From: Wenzhouxiangellaceae bacterium
GTDB lineage: Bacteria > Pseudomonadota > Gammaproteobacteria > Xanthomonadales > Wenzhouxiangellaceae
Assembly (NCBI GenBank): GCA_018334995.1
Contig: JAGXKW010000008.1
Span: 1 to 64,000, forward strand
Direction: 5' to 3'
Length of the DNA: 64,000 bases
The translations under genes were made by a program, and so were the position numbers. The notes beneath the pieces are model-generated. The model was not told where the DNA came from. It worked only from the letters and a program-made list of their open reading frames with translations, and did not search any database. Shown here piece by piece: positions 1 through 8,073 of this stretch. How positions within the stretch are numbered: the stretch's first letter is position 1; each line of letters begins with the position of its first letter.

Positions 1-161
1 CCCCCGGCCTGCTGGTCGGCTTCGGTTCTGGGCGCCGGGTACATGATGCGCGAAATTTCCAGCTCCACCCCGCGCGGGTCTGCCCAACTCGAGAAATTGG
101 CCTCGCTGCAGAATGCGATGCGCAGCGGGGTCTCGGTCGCATAATCTTCGAACGACGTCAT
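1..161 (-). CDS. 5' end of an unidentified gene (cut by window edge)
   Basis: An open frame runs leftward from an ATG at 159-161 to the window edge, giving 53 residues beginning MTSFEDYATETPLRIAF with no stop. A strong purine-rich ribosome site (AAAGGAGGG) lies about 13 bases upstream. The gene follows the PhzF-type gene on the same strand after about 70 bases, so the two could be co-transcribed. I do not recognise the family from this fragment; there is no signal peptide or membrane segment in the visible part. Confidence 0.6.
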   Translation of the reverse strand, partial: MTSFEDYATETPLRIAFCSEANFSSWADPRGVELEISRIMYPAPRTEADQQAG

Positions 162-234
162 GACGGCAACGGCTCCCTCCTTTCGCGATGCGATCTTAGC
201 ATCCACGCAGTTTGCACGGCAGCACGCCCCGCGA

Positions 235-1131
235 TCACCTTCGGTAGCGAATCTCGCCGCTGCTCACAAGCACAGCCTGACCACCGACGTGCAGCGACGC
301 GAAAGTGGATTGACGCAAATCGAAACGCACCCGGATCGTCGCGGGACGGCCCATTTCGACGCCCTGCTCGACGCGCCAGTCAAAGCTGCCGTCGACCAGT
401 TCGCCGGCGGCTCGAAGCTGGGCCGGCAATCCGGCCGCGGCCGATCCCGTTGCCGGATCTTCGGCCACGCCGATGTGCGGACCGAACATGCGCACGTGCC
501 AGTCGGCCGGGCTTTCCTGCGCTGCCGGCGCGTACAACAGCACCCCACAGGCATCGCCCAGCGCCAGCGCCGCCCAGGCCGCGGTGTTCAGGCTGGCATT
601 ATTCACGGCTTCCAGCGGTGCGGCGGCATAGACGAAATCGATTCCGGCGCCGCAGCGACGCGGCCGCTCAGGGCCGCCGGCGACGCTCCCGCGTGGCAAT
701 CCCAGCGCCGTTTCCACCAGCCCGGTGTCGGGACCTTCGGCGACAACGCGCGGCAGGTTGGGGTTTTCGAATTCGGCGTGGCGGACCTCGCCGCTGCCCG
801 TAACCCGGACCGGGAAGCGTCCGGCGTCGAGCTGCAGTTCCAGCCCGCCCTGCAGGTCATGACGACGCGCGATGGCGGCCGCCGCGCCTACAGTCGGATG
901 GCCGGCGAACGGCAATTCACCGCCGGGCGTGAAAATGCGCAACCTGGCGTCGCAGCCGGCCTGTTGCCCTTCGAGCACGAACACCGTCTCGGAATAACCG
1001 AACTCCCGGGTGATCGCCTGCATCGTCTCGCCCGTCAGGACGTCGGCGTCGAACACCACGGCGAGCTGGTTGCCGGTAAAGCGCATGTCGGTAAACACGT
1101 CCCAGGTCTCGAATCGAAGGCTTTCGCTCAT
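235..1131 (-). CDS. PhzF family isomerase/epimerase-like protein
   Basis: A 298-residue protein of the PhzF (phenazine biosynthesis / diaminopimelate-epimerase-fold) family. The N-terminus has the family pattern FTGNQLAVV near residues 18-26, followed by FGYSETVFV carrying the catalytic Glu around residue 47, and GHPTVGAAAAIA near 77-88. The second lobe has DPATGSAAAGL near 222-232. Length is usual for the family. No other phenazine genes are present, so it is probably a stand-alone enzyme of unknown substrate rather than an antibiotic pathway gene. It starts at an ATG with GGAG just upstream, and is divergent from the cold-shock gene. Confidence 0.88.
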   Translation of the reverse strand: MSESLRFETWDVFTDMRFTGNQLAVVFDADVLTGETMQAITREFGYSETVFVLEGQQAGCDARLRIFTPGGELPFAGHPTVGAAAAIARRHDLQGGLELQLDAGRFPVRVTGSGEVRHAEFENPNLPRVVAEGPDTGLVETALGLPRGSVAGGPERPRRCGAGIDFVYAAAPLEAVNNASLNTAAWAALALGDACGVLLYAPAAQESPADWHVRMFGPHIGVAEDPATGSAAAGLPAQLRAAGELVDGSFDWRVEQGVEMGRPATIRVRFDLRQSTFASLHVGGQAVLVSSGEIRYRR

Positions 1132-1192
1132 CTCCGGATTTCTTCATTGGCGGGTCTTCCCCGAATTCTCGCATGCGCCCGGAACAGATATT

Positions 1193-1222
1193 TTCCCGTT
1201 TGGCCAAAAACAGGTGTATAGT
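1193..1222 (+). promoter_or_regulatory. Candidate promoter of the cold-shock gene
   Basis: A TATAGT hexamer at 1217-1222 is a good -10 candidate. The region 17 bases further upstream (near 1194-1199) is a poor -35 match. If used, transcription would begin near 1229 and leave a leader of about 165 bases before the csp start, which is typical of CspA-type mRNAs. Confidence 0.3.
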
Positions 1223-1395
1223 GCTTTGAGCTGCAGAACACAGCAGTGGTTGATTTTGACCGTAATCCGAAAAGACTACCCTTCAATCTCCTCCATTTCC
1301 CTAGTTCAGGCTCCTTGAAAAGAGCGACAGCAGCACATCGGGCATCGCCGTTTTGGCAACCCGGTTTTTTCTAATCTCAAAGAGTAAAGATACAA

Positions 1396-1605
1396 ATGTC
1401 TAATACCACTGGTACAGTGAAATGGTTCAACGATGCGAAGGGTTTCGGCTTTATTTCGCAGGATGACGGCGGCAAGGATGTATTCGTGCATTTCAGCGCC
1501 CTGAACGGTTCGGGCTTCAAGAGCCTCGCCGAAGGCCAGAAGGTCCAGTTCGACGTGACCGACGGCGCCAAGGGCCCGCAGGCTTCCAACGTAGAAACGA
1601 TCTGA
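1396..1605 (+). CDS. csp: Cold-shock protein, CspA family
   Basis: A 69-residue single cold-shock domain. RNP1 is KGFGFI at residues 15-20 and RNP2 is VFVHF at 29-33, the two nucleic-acid-binding motifs. It opens with the canonical GTVKWFN segment. Such proteins bind single-stranded RNA or DNA and melt RNA structure, acting as RNA chaperones; paralogues may be cold-induced or constitutive. No strong Shine-Dalgarno site precedes the ATG (AAAGAGTAAAG at best), so leader structure may control translation. The gene stands alone, with a clear intrinsic terminator directly after it. Confidence 0.97.
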   Translation: MSNTTGTVKWFNDAKGFGFISQDDGGKDVFVHFSALNGSGFKSLAEGQKVQFDVTDGAKGPQASNVETI

Positions 1606-1635
1606 TCGCGATTACGTAGCAAGCTGATCGAAAGA

Positions 1636-1660
1636 CCCCGCCCCGTGCGGGGTTTTTCTT
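1636..1660 (+). terminator. Intrinsic terminator of the cold-shock gene
   Basis: A perfect 6-bp stem, CCCCGC (1636-1641) with GCGGGG (1647-1652), and a 5-base loop is followed by TTTTTCTT. It lies 30 bases after the csp stop codon. Confidence 0.9.
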
Positions 1661-1720
1661 GTTTATTGGCATCGAAATACCTGCCGTATTCGATGCTCGC
1701 CATTTGCGGCGCATGTCCGC

Positions 1721-1768
1721 GATTGTCACGACGATTGTCACGACGATTGTCACGACGATTGTCACGAC
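1721..1768. repeat. Four perfect tandem copies of a 12-bp unit
   Basis: The unit GATTGTCACGAC occurs exactly four times in a row between the csp terminator and deoC. It overlaps no convincing gene. A one-base variant of the same 12-mer (GATTGGCACGAC) is repeated inside the coding region at 5457-5492. Confidence 0.95.
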
Positions 1769-1878
1769 AAGCGCCTCCGCTTCGCGTGCCGGCCTTGCGG
1801 CCGGTAGCTGGTGACGCGGTCGTTCAGCGTGGCACCGGATTCGCTATGCTGTGAATCCGGCCAAAGAAACTGCACTCG

Positions 1879-2616
1879 ATGGAAGATTCTCGCCAGCTCG
1901 CCACCCGCGCCGTCGGGCTTCTGGACCTGACGCGGCTCGAAGACGATCCCGACGACGTTCCGGTTCGCCGGTTGTGCGCACGCGCGCTGGCCGCGCCGGT
2001 GCGCCCGGCTGCGGTGTGCGTGTACCGGCGATTCGTGGCTACCGCGCGTCGGGCGCTGGGCGAGGATTCCGGCATCCGGGTGGCGACGGTGGCAAATTTT
2101 CCGGCCGGAAACGCCGAACCCAGGCTCGCGGGACTGGAATGCGAGCAGGCGGTTGCCGAAGGTGCCGACGAAGTCGACGTCGTGTTCCCGTGGCGCGCCT
2201 TGCGAATGGGCGACGAGGCAGTCGGAGCCGACCTGGTCACGGCCTGTCGCGATGCCTGCGGCCCGCGGCCGCTGAAGGTGATCCTCGAGTCGGGCATGAT
2301 CGACAGCGCCCATCACCTGCATCGCGCCGCCGAGATCGCGATCCACGCCGGGGCCGACTTCCTCAAGACCTCTACCGGCAAGGTCGCGGTGAACGCGACG
2401 CCGGAGGCCGCCGGGATCATGCTCGAGACGATTCGAGACAGCGGCCGGCCGGTCGGATTCAAGGTCTCCGGCGGCGTGCGCACGCTGGATGATGCGCGCC
2501 AGTACCTCCGCCTGGCCGAACAGATCATGGGCCCGGACTGGATATCGCCGGACCGTTTCAGGATCGGCGCGTCCGGTCTTCTGGACGTGCTGCTGGCAGC
2601 GCTCGAAGGACAATGA
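1879..2616 (+). CDS. deoC: Deoxyribose-phosphate aldolase
   Basis: A 245-residue class I aldolase that splits 2-deoxyribose-5-phosphate into glyceraldehyde-3-phosphate and acetaldehyde, the last step of deoxynucleoside catabolism. The Schiff-base lysine is K163 in FLKTSTGK, the proton-relay lysine is K195 in GFKVSGGVRT and the acid Asp is near D100 in DEVDVV. It is cytoplasmic. deoA and cdd follow on the same strand, so the three form a salvage group, although about 195 bases separate deoC from deoA. No phosphopentomutase gene (deoB) is present here. Nothing at the start resembles a strong ribosome site. Confidence 0.95.
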   Translation: MEDSRQLATRAVGLLDLTRLEDDPDDVPVRRLCARALAAPVRPAAVCVYRRFVATARRALGEDSGIRVATVANFPAGNAEPRLAGLECEQAVAEGADEVDVVFPWRALRMGDEAVGADLVTACRDACGPRPLKVILESGMIDSAHHLHRAAEIAIHAGADFLKTSTGKVAVNATPEAAGIMLETIRDSGRPVGFKVSGGVRTLDDARQYLRLAEQIMGPDWISPDRFRIGASGLLDVLLAALEGQ

Positions 2617-2636
2617 ACTCACTCGACCCGACCGTT

Positions 2637-2672
2637 CCCACCCCGGCCCTCGCCCGCCAACGGGAGGGGGAG
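2637..2672. repeat. REP-like palindrome, type D copy 1
   Basis: A 36-base element starts CCCACCCCGG and continues as an imperfect palindrome in which CTCGCCCG pairs with CGGGAGGGG around a CCAA loop. By my alignment it matches a second 36-base element at 45331-45366 at 28 of 36 positions. It lies in the deoC-deoA gap. Confidence 0.6.
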
Positions 2673-2811
2673 TTGACTGCGTTTACCGCACTGCCAAAGT
2701 GCGCCCGCTCCTTCCGCGAGCGTGAAAGAGAAATTCTTCCGGTCGCCGATCGACCTGTTTGTTCGGATCGTCCCCCGTGTGCGGGTTCGGGCGGGGGCCG
2801 GAAGTAAACCC

Positions 2812-4170
2812 ATGCTGCCGCAGGAAATCATCCGGATCAAGCGCGACGGCGGCACGCTGGACGAGGCCGCGATCGGCGCGTTCGTCGCCGGCATCGCCGA
2901 CGGTCGCGTGGCCGACGAGCAACTGGGCGCATTCGCGATGGCTATATTCCTCAACGGCATGCGCCGCGCCGAATGCGTGGCGCTGACCCGCGCGATGCGC
3001 GATTCCGGGCGGGTCATGGACTGGTCGCCGCTGGTCCTGCCCGGCCCGGTGCTGGACAAGCATTCCACCGGCGGCGTCGGCGACGCCGTGTCGCTGATCC
3101 TCGGGCCCTGGGTGGCGGCCTGCGGCGGCTTCGTGCCGATGATCTCCGGACGCGGGCTGGGACATACCGGCGGCACGCTGGACAAGCTGGCCAGCATTCC
3201 CGGCTACGACCCGTTCCCGGATCCCGACCGTCTGGGCCGCATCGTCCGCGATGCCGGCGTGGCCATCATCGGTCAGACCGACGACCTGGCGCCGGCCGAC
3301 CGGCGCTTCTACGCCGTCAGAGACGTCACTGCGACCGTCGAATGTACGCCGCTGATCGTCGCCTCGATCCTGTCCAAGAAACTGGCCGCCGGGCTGGATG
3401 CGCTGGTCATGGACGTCAAGACCGGCTCGGGCAGCGTGATGGGCGCGCTGGAGCGCTGCACCGACCTGGCCGAAACCATCTGCGACGTGGCCGACGACGC
3501 CGGCACGCCAACCACGGCGCTGGTCACCGACATGGACCAGGTGCTTGCGCGCAACGCCGGCAATGCGCTGGAAGTCGCCGAAGTCATCGAGATCCTGCGC
3601 GGCGAGCGCACCGGCGGCCGGCTGCTGGAAGTCACGCGCGAACTGGCCGCCGGAATGCTGCTGGCCGGTCGCCTGTTCGAAGACCGCGACGGCGCCCTGG
3701 CCGAACTCGACCGGCGCCTGGCCAGCGGCGAAGCCGCGGAACGCTTCCAGGCCATGGTCGCCCGGCTCGGCGGCCCGGCCGATCTGCTGGAACGCTGGAC
3801 TGAAATTCTTCCGCGCGCCCCGGAGACCGTGCCGGTGGTACCGCCGCGACCCGGATCCATTGCGAGCATGGATGTCTACCGGGTCGGCATGGCGGTGGTG
3901 GAACTCGGCGGAGGCCGCACCCGCGCCGACCAGCGGATCGATCCTGCGGTCGGCCTGGAAGCCGTGGCCGGCATCGGCGAACACGTCGACGAACAACACC
4001 CGATCGCCCGCATCCACGCGCGCAGCCGGGCCGACGCCGAACGCGCCGCGGCCCGAATCCTGGCCGCCGTCGAGCTTGCCGAAGCCCCGGTCGCGCCGCC
4101 GCCGCTGATTCACCGCACCGTCGGCGCCGATCCGTCGCGGTCGGACAAGAGCGCGGGGCAGTCGTCATGA
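2812..4170 (+). CDS. deoA: Thymidine phosphorylase
   Basis: Phosphorolyses thymidine to thymine and 2-deoxyribose-1-phosphate in the cytoplasm, feeding the aldolase upstream. The start MLPQEIIRIKRDG at 2812 matches the family start; an in-frame ATG at 2722 would add 30 unrelated residues. The resulting 452 residues are close to the usual family length. Signatures include KHSTGGVGD (phosphate loop) near residues 83-91 and MISGRGLGHTGGTLDKL near 121-137. The last codons overlap the cdd start by four bases (ATGA), indicating translational coupling. Confidence 0.96.
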   Translation: MLPQEIIRIKRDGGTLDEAAIGAFVAGIADGRVADEQLGAFAMAIFLNGMRRAECVALTRAMRDSGRVMDWSPLVLPGPVLDKHSTGGVGDAVSLILGPWVAACGGFVPMISGRGLGHTGGTLDKLASIPGYDPFPDPDRLGRIVRDAGVAIIGQTDDLAPADRRFYAVRDVTATVECTPLIVASILSKKLAAGLDALVMDVKTGSGSVMGALERCTDLAETICDVADDAGTPTTALVTDMDQVLARNAGNALEVAEVIEILRGERTGGRLLEVTRELAAGMLLAGRLFEDRDGALAELDRRLASGEAAERFQAMVARLGGPADLLERWTEILPRAPETVPVVPPRPGSIASMDVYRVGMAVVELGGGRTRADQRIDPAVGLEAVAGIGEHVDEQHPIARIHARSRADAERAAARILAAVELAEAPVAPPPLIHRTVGADPSRSDKSAGQSS

Positions 4171-4574
4171 GCGATGTCGAACCCGCTGTCCTCGAGGCGC
4201 TGCTGCGCGCCCGCAAGGCCGCCTACGCGCCGTATTCGAATTTCCGCGTCGCCGCGGTGGCGGTCGCCGTCGACGGTCGCGCCCATCCGGGCTGCAACGT
4301 CGAGACCGCACACTACAAGAGCATCTGTGCCGAGGCCTCGGCGATATCGGCCATGGTCGGCGCCGGACAGCGCGAACTCGCCTCCATCTACGTACTGGGC
4401 CCCGAAGGCAGGGCCTGTTCGCCGTGCGGCGACTGCCGCCAGCGCATCCGCGAATTCGCCGGCCCCGACACCCGGATCGTGCTGGTCGATGCCGCCGGCC
4501 GGGTGTTGGAGCAATTCAGCGTGGATGAACTTCTTCCGTACGCGTTCGGGCCCGACAGCCCGGGCAAACCCTGA
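4167..4574 (+). CDS. cdd: Cytidine deaminase
   Basis: A 135-residue zinc deaminase converting (deoxy)cytidine to (deoxy)uridine. The active-site zinc ligands are C54 (CAE motif, with E56 as the proton shuttle), C87 and C90 (PCGDCRQ). The substrate-binding pattern GCNVE is at residues 42-46. The length matches the compact tetrameric family. Its start overlaps the deoA stop by four bases, so the two are translated together. Together with deoC and deoA it forms a pyrimidine nucleoside salvage operon. Confidence 0.96.
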   Translation: MSDVEPAVLEALLRARKAAYAPYSNFRVAAVAVAVDGRAHPGCNVETAHYKSICAEASAISAMVGAGQRELASIYVLGPEGRACSPCGDCRQRIREFAGPDTRIVLVDAAGRVLEQFSVDELLPYAFGPDSPGKP

Positions 4575-4614
4575 ACGACGGGCAATGCCCGGGATATGCA
4601 GGAGACCACTATTC

Positions 4615-5754
4615 ATGATCCAGAAATTCAGACGATCGGCAAACCTGGCGATCCTGGCGCTTATGCTGGCGCTGGCATTCGCCGGCGTGCCAGGCGCCGT
4701 TGCCGCTGAACCGGAGTCCGACAGCATGAGTCCCGACACCGCCGCGCGATTCGCCCGGTTGGCGCTCGACTGCGTGGAGCAGGAATACCCGAACCTGATT
4801 CACCACGTTCTTTCCGGCGACGACGACGTCGCACCGCCGCGCAGGCTGACGCCCGCTTTCTACGGCTGCTACGACTGGCACTCGGCGGTACACGGCCACT
4901 GGCTGCTGGCCCGCCTGGCCCGGCAGTATCCGGAAAGCGAATTCGGCCGCGCGGCGGTCGACGCGCTGGCCCGCAATCTGACGCGCGAAGCGCTGCTGGC
5001 CGAGGCCGCCTACGTTTCGGACCCCGAGCGTACCGGCTTCGAGCGCCCTTATGGATTGGTCTGGCTGCTGCAGCTCATCGCCGAGCTCGACGAATGGGAT
5101 CAGCCGCCCGCCGCCCAGTGGCGCAAATGGCTGCGGCCGCTGGAATCGATCGCGGTGGATCGGTTATCCGAATGGATTCCGAAGCTCGCCTATCCGATCC
5201 GGGTCGGCGAACATGACCAGACCGCGTTCGCATTCGGCCTGGCCTGGGACTATGCCGAGCAGGTCGGCGACGACGAATTCAGGCAACTTCTGTCTGCGAC
5301 CGGCCGACGCCTTTACATGGAAGATCGCAATTGCCCGCTGCGTTACGAGCCTTCCGGACACGACTTCCTTTCGCCTTGTCTTTCCGAAGCCGACTTCATG
5401 CGCCGGATCCTGTCCGGCGAACGGTTCGGTGAATGGCTGGGCGAATTCCTGCCGACGATTGGCACGACGATTGGCACGACAATTGGCGAGCCGGACTGGC
5501 TGCCGGTGGCCCGGGTCACAGATCGCGGCGACGGCAAGCTGGCGCACCTCGACGGTCTGAACCTGAGCCGCGCCTGGATGCTGGAAGGCATTGCCGCGGC
5601 GCTGGGGGATGACGACCCACGCCGCGAACCGTTGCTGACCGCGGCCGGCGAACACGCAGAGGCGGGGCTGGCCGGAGTCAGCGGGGCGCATTACGAGGGC
5701 GGTCACTGGCTCGCCAGCTTTGCCGTCTATCTCGAAACCCGGCGCGGCTATTGA
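4615..5754 (+). CDS. Secreted DUF2891 family protein
   Basis: A 379-residue protein with a signal peptide (MIQKFRRSANLAILALML..., likely cut after AVAA near residue 31), so probably periplasmic. The mature part carries DUF2891-type features: FYGCYDWHSAVHGHW near residues 82-96, EHDQTAFAFGLAWDY in the middle, and HDFLSPCLSEADFMRR. Trp, His and acid-rich surfaces suggest an alpha/alpha-barrel enzyme, but no activity is established. An AGGAG site 12 bases before the ATG supports this start; the frame is also open upstream through cdd, which is a shadow. Residues near 281-292 (TIGTTIGTTIGE) are encoded by a tandem 12-bp repeat. Confidence 0.85.
   Translation: MIQKFRRSANLAILALMLALAFAGVPGAVAAEPESDSMSPDTAARFARLALDCVEQEYPNLIHHVLSGDDDVAPPRRLTPAFYGCYDWHSAVHGHWLLARLARQYPESEFGRAAVDALARNLTREALLAEAAYVSDPERTGFERPYGLVWLLQLIAELDEWDQPPAAQWRKWLRPLESIAVDRLSEWIPKLAYPIRVGEHDQTAFAFGLAWDYAEQVGDDEFRQLLSATGRRLYMEDRNCPLRYEPSGHDFLSPCLSEADFMRRILSGERFGEWLGEFLPTIGTTIGTTIGEPDWLPVARVTDRGDGKLAHLDGLNLSRAWMLEGIAAALGDDDPRREPLLTAAGEHAEAGLAGVSGAHYEGGHWLASFAVYLETRRGY
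5457..5492 (+). repeat. Tandem 12-bp repeat inside the DUF2891 gene
   Basis: Two perfect copies of GATTGGCACGAC and a third degenerate copy (AATTGGCGAGCC) encode TIGTTIGTTIGE. The unit differs by one base from the extragenic repeat at 1721-1768. Confidence 0.9.
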
Positions 5755-5758
5755 GATC

Positions 5759-5778
5759 GGCCGGCGATTGCGCCGGCC
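5759..5778. terminator. Hairpin between convergent genes
   Basis: GGCCGGC (5759-5765) and GCCGGCC (5772-5778) form a perfect 7-bp stem between the DUF2891 stop and the leftward channel gene. There is no T-run on either side, so termination is possible but not certain. Confidence 0.4.
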
Positions 5779-5790
5779 CGGCCACTGCAA

Positions 5791-7515
5791 TCAATGCGTG
5801 CCGAGCGAGCCGGTATCTTTCGCACGCCTTTCGAGCCATTGCCAGACCCAGCCGTGCTGACGCGCGCGGCCGGTCAACAGGTATTCGAGCGTCTGGTCGT
5901 TGTCCAGGGTCGGACGGACGGCGCGTGCGGCCCGGCTGCGCCCGGCCATCAGGATGCGGTCGCCGATCTGCAGCATCTCGTCGTCTTCGGGGCACAGGAT
6001 GTCGCCGTCCTCCCGGCGCAGCAGCACGATCTCCAGCGGCAATCTTGAATCGCGCCGGCAAGGGTCGCGCAACAGCGTCCCCAGGGGCACGTCGATGCCC
6101 GCTTCGAGGGCACGTGCGATCGCGGGAGAACGCCTGGCACTGATGCGACCGGACGAAAGTTCCGGTGGCGCTTCGTCCTGGTGGCGAAGCAGTTTCGCCA
6201 GCAGCCCGCGCGCGAAGTCATCGTCCTGTTCCATCAGGGAAGCGAGAAAAGGTTCCACCAGGCCGGAGCTGAGCCGACTCAGCATGTAGCCGGCGATGAC
6301 TGCACTCGGCTGGGCCACGAAATCCGAACGGGCCGCCTGAAACAGGGCGTGTGTGGAAAAGCCGTTTTCCAGCGCGGCGAAAAACAGCTCCTCATTGAGA
6401 TCGCGCGCCGTGATCAGTATCGACAGGTTATCCGCGTCGTCGCTGGTTGCCGCGACAACCCCGACCGCGCTTTCGACGCCGGCCGCCTGCAGGGTTTCGG
6501 CCTGGGTGCCGCGCCCGGCGACCGTTCCCGAAGGCCGGCCCGGGCCCTGCGGATTGGGATCGATCATCGTGACCGTCATGCCGCGCCGTTCGAGCAGTTC
6601 CGCCACGGCCCGGCCCACCTGGGTATATCCACAGACGATCCACTGCCCCGCCGGCACTGGACGCGTCCGGGACAACCGGGCATCGGGCCCGGCCGAAATC
6701 CACTGGTACAGGCGAAACATGTCGGGGCGCGAAATCGCCAGGTCCATTCGACGCACGTATTCCTCTACCGGGTTGACCACGTAGTCGGTATCGAACGAAC
6801 GCATGTTGGCTGCCGCGTCCTCGGTGTCTGCGTGGGCGTGCACCACAACCGTATGATTGAGCAGTTTTGCGCTTATTGCGATCTTGAGGTTGATCCTGTC
6901 GCTTCCGGTGACGGCGATCACGCCGGCACACCAGCGATTGCGCAGACCCGCCGTGACCAGGTTGTCAGGCTTCTGCGCATCCATGACGAAAGCGGTGACC
7001 GAAACCCCGAGATCCTCGATTTCCAGCGTATCGACCTTTTCGCGGTTCTTTTCGACGATCACGATCGGATAGCCGCGTGCGCTCAGCGCACGAACCAGGA
7101 TGCGCCCCGTATCGCCGTAGCCGCATATGAGGTAGAAGGGCTGGCTCATCGAACGTATGCCGCGCGACTGGCGCGCGCGCCGCAACCCGCTGCGGTAGAC
7201 GGGATCCTGCATCAGCGAAATGATCGAACCGATGGAATACAACCAGGCGATCACGGTCAGGTAGATGCTGACCATGGTCCACATGCGCTGAGCCGGCGTG
7301 AAATCGTAGGGGATTTCGCCGAAGCCGATCGTGCTGCCGGTATAGCTGACCACGTAGAACGCCTCGAACAGGCTCATCCGCCAGGGATTGCCCTGGTCGT
7401 CCATGCCCGGCAGCAGGGTGAACCCGACCGTCGCGATCGCATAGGCCGAGATCAGCACGATCAGCGGCAGCCGCATGCGCCGGAAGAACAGAAACAGCAG
7501 CGATTCGGTTTTCAC
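5791..7515 (-). CDS. Potassium channel-like protein with two RCK (TrkA-N) domains
   Basis: A 574-residue inner-membrane protein. Residues 15-105 hold one membrane helix, a pore loop with the filter TIGFGE (62-67; the K+ channel consensus is TVGYG) and a second helix. A first Rossmann/RCK domain begins at YLICGYGDTGR near 127. A second begins at WIVCGYTQVGRAV near 310 and has a degenerate glycine motif (GYTxxG). A TrkA-C-like segment follows near 500. The architecture resembles MthK/Kch-type ligand-gated K+ channels. It is last in a leftward pair with the 127-residue membrane protein and is opposite a KtrAB operon. Ion selectivity is inferred only. Confidence 0.85.
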   Translation of the reverse strand: MKTESLLFLFFRRMRLPLIVLISAYAIATVGFTLLPGMDDQGNPWRMSLFEAFYVVSYTGSTIGFGEIPYDFTPAQRMWTMVSIYLTVIAWLYSIGSIISLMQDPVYRSGLRRARQSRGIRSMSQPFYLICGYGDTGRILVRALSARGYPIVIVEKNREKVDTLEIEDLGVSVTAFVMDAQKPDNLVTAGLRNRWCAGVIAVTGSDRINLKIAISAKLLNHTVVVHAHADTEDAAANMRSFDTDYVVNPVEEYVRRMDLAISRPDMFRLYQWISAGPDARLSRTRPVPAGQWIVCGYTQVGRAVAELLERRGMTVTMIDPNPQGPGRPSGTVAGRGTQAETLQAAGVESAVGVVAATSDDADNLSILITARDLNEELFFAALENGFSTHALFQAARSDFVAQPSAVIAGYMLSRLSSGLVEPFLASLMEQDDDFARGLLAKLLRHQDEAPPELSSGRISARRSPAIARALEAGIDVPLGTLLRDPCRRDSRLPLEIVLLRREDGDILCPEDDEMLQIGDRILMAGRSRAARAVRPTLDNDQTLEYLLTGRARQHGWVWQWLERRAKDTGSLGTH

Positions 7516-7534
7516 GCCAGGCAGCCGGAAGCGA

Positions 7535-7918
7535 TCAGCGGCTCAGTCCCGCCGTATCCAGTGTCAGCAGCACCACCGACAGCAGGTTGGCCAGGAGCGC
7601 ACCGCCGGACAGCGACACGATGCTCGCCATCACCATGGGCGTCAGTCCGGCATCCGTCATGTGCACGGCCACCGACCAGACGATGGCGGCCGCGACCAAT
7701 TGCAGATCCACCACAAGGCTGGAGGCGAGCAGAACCGCACCCATCTGCGAACGCTCGCCGAACTTGAGCACGGTCGCGATCAGCCCGACCACCAGCGCAG
7801 CGAACAGTTCGTAGACGTTGTGATGATCCGGGTTGTCGATGTCGCCGAGGAAAAAACCGAAATTCAGCGTCAGCGCAAACAGCACGAAGAATCCGAAGAC
7901 CACCTTGCCCATGTTCAT
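7535..7918 (-). CDS. Small four-helix membrane protein (DUF6394-like)
   Basis: A 127-residue, very hydrophobic protein with about four membrane helices: residues 5-25, 38-55, 62-83 and 95-120. A short acidic stretch, GDIDNPDHHNVYE, lies between helices 1 and 2. It is 19 bases upstream of the channel-like gene on the same strand, so it is likely co-expressed with it. The resemblance to DUF6394 is from memory and moderate. The function is unknown; an accessory role in K+ transport is suggested only by position. Confidence 0.7.
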   Translation of the reverse strand: MNMGKVVFGFFVLFALTLNFGFFLGDIDNPDHHNVYELFAALVVGLIATVLKFGERSQMGAVLLASSLVVDLQLVAAAIVWSVAVHMTDAGLTPMVMASIVSLSGGALLANLLSVVLLTLDTAGLSR

Positions 7919-8073
7919 GACAGGATCCCCTGCAGGAAATTGCTTGCATTATGCCTCAACCACTTCATTGTCGAAATGCAGGGCCGGGGCGGAATCTCCG
8001 AATCAAGACCTCCGGTGGATGGGTTACCATCGAGCCGAAGCGCCTGAGCCGGGCGCATGGGAGAGCCCCTGTC

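Noticed and set aside
2722-2811. In-frame upstream start for deoA adding 30 residues
   Set aside because: The added residues do not resemble any thymidine phosphorylase, and MLPQEIIR matches the family start.
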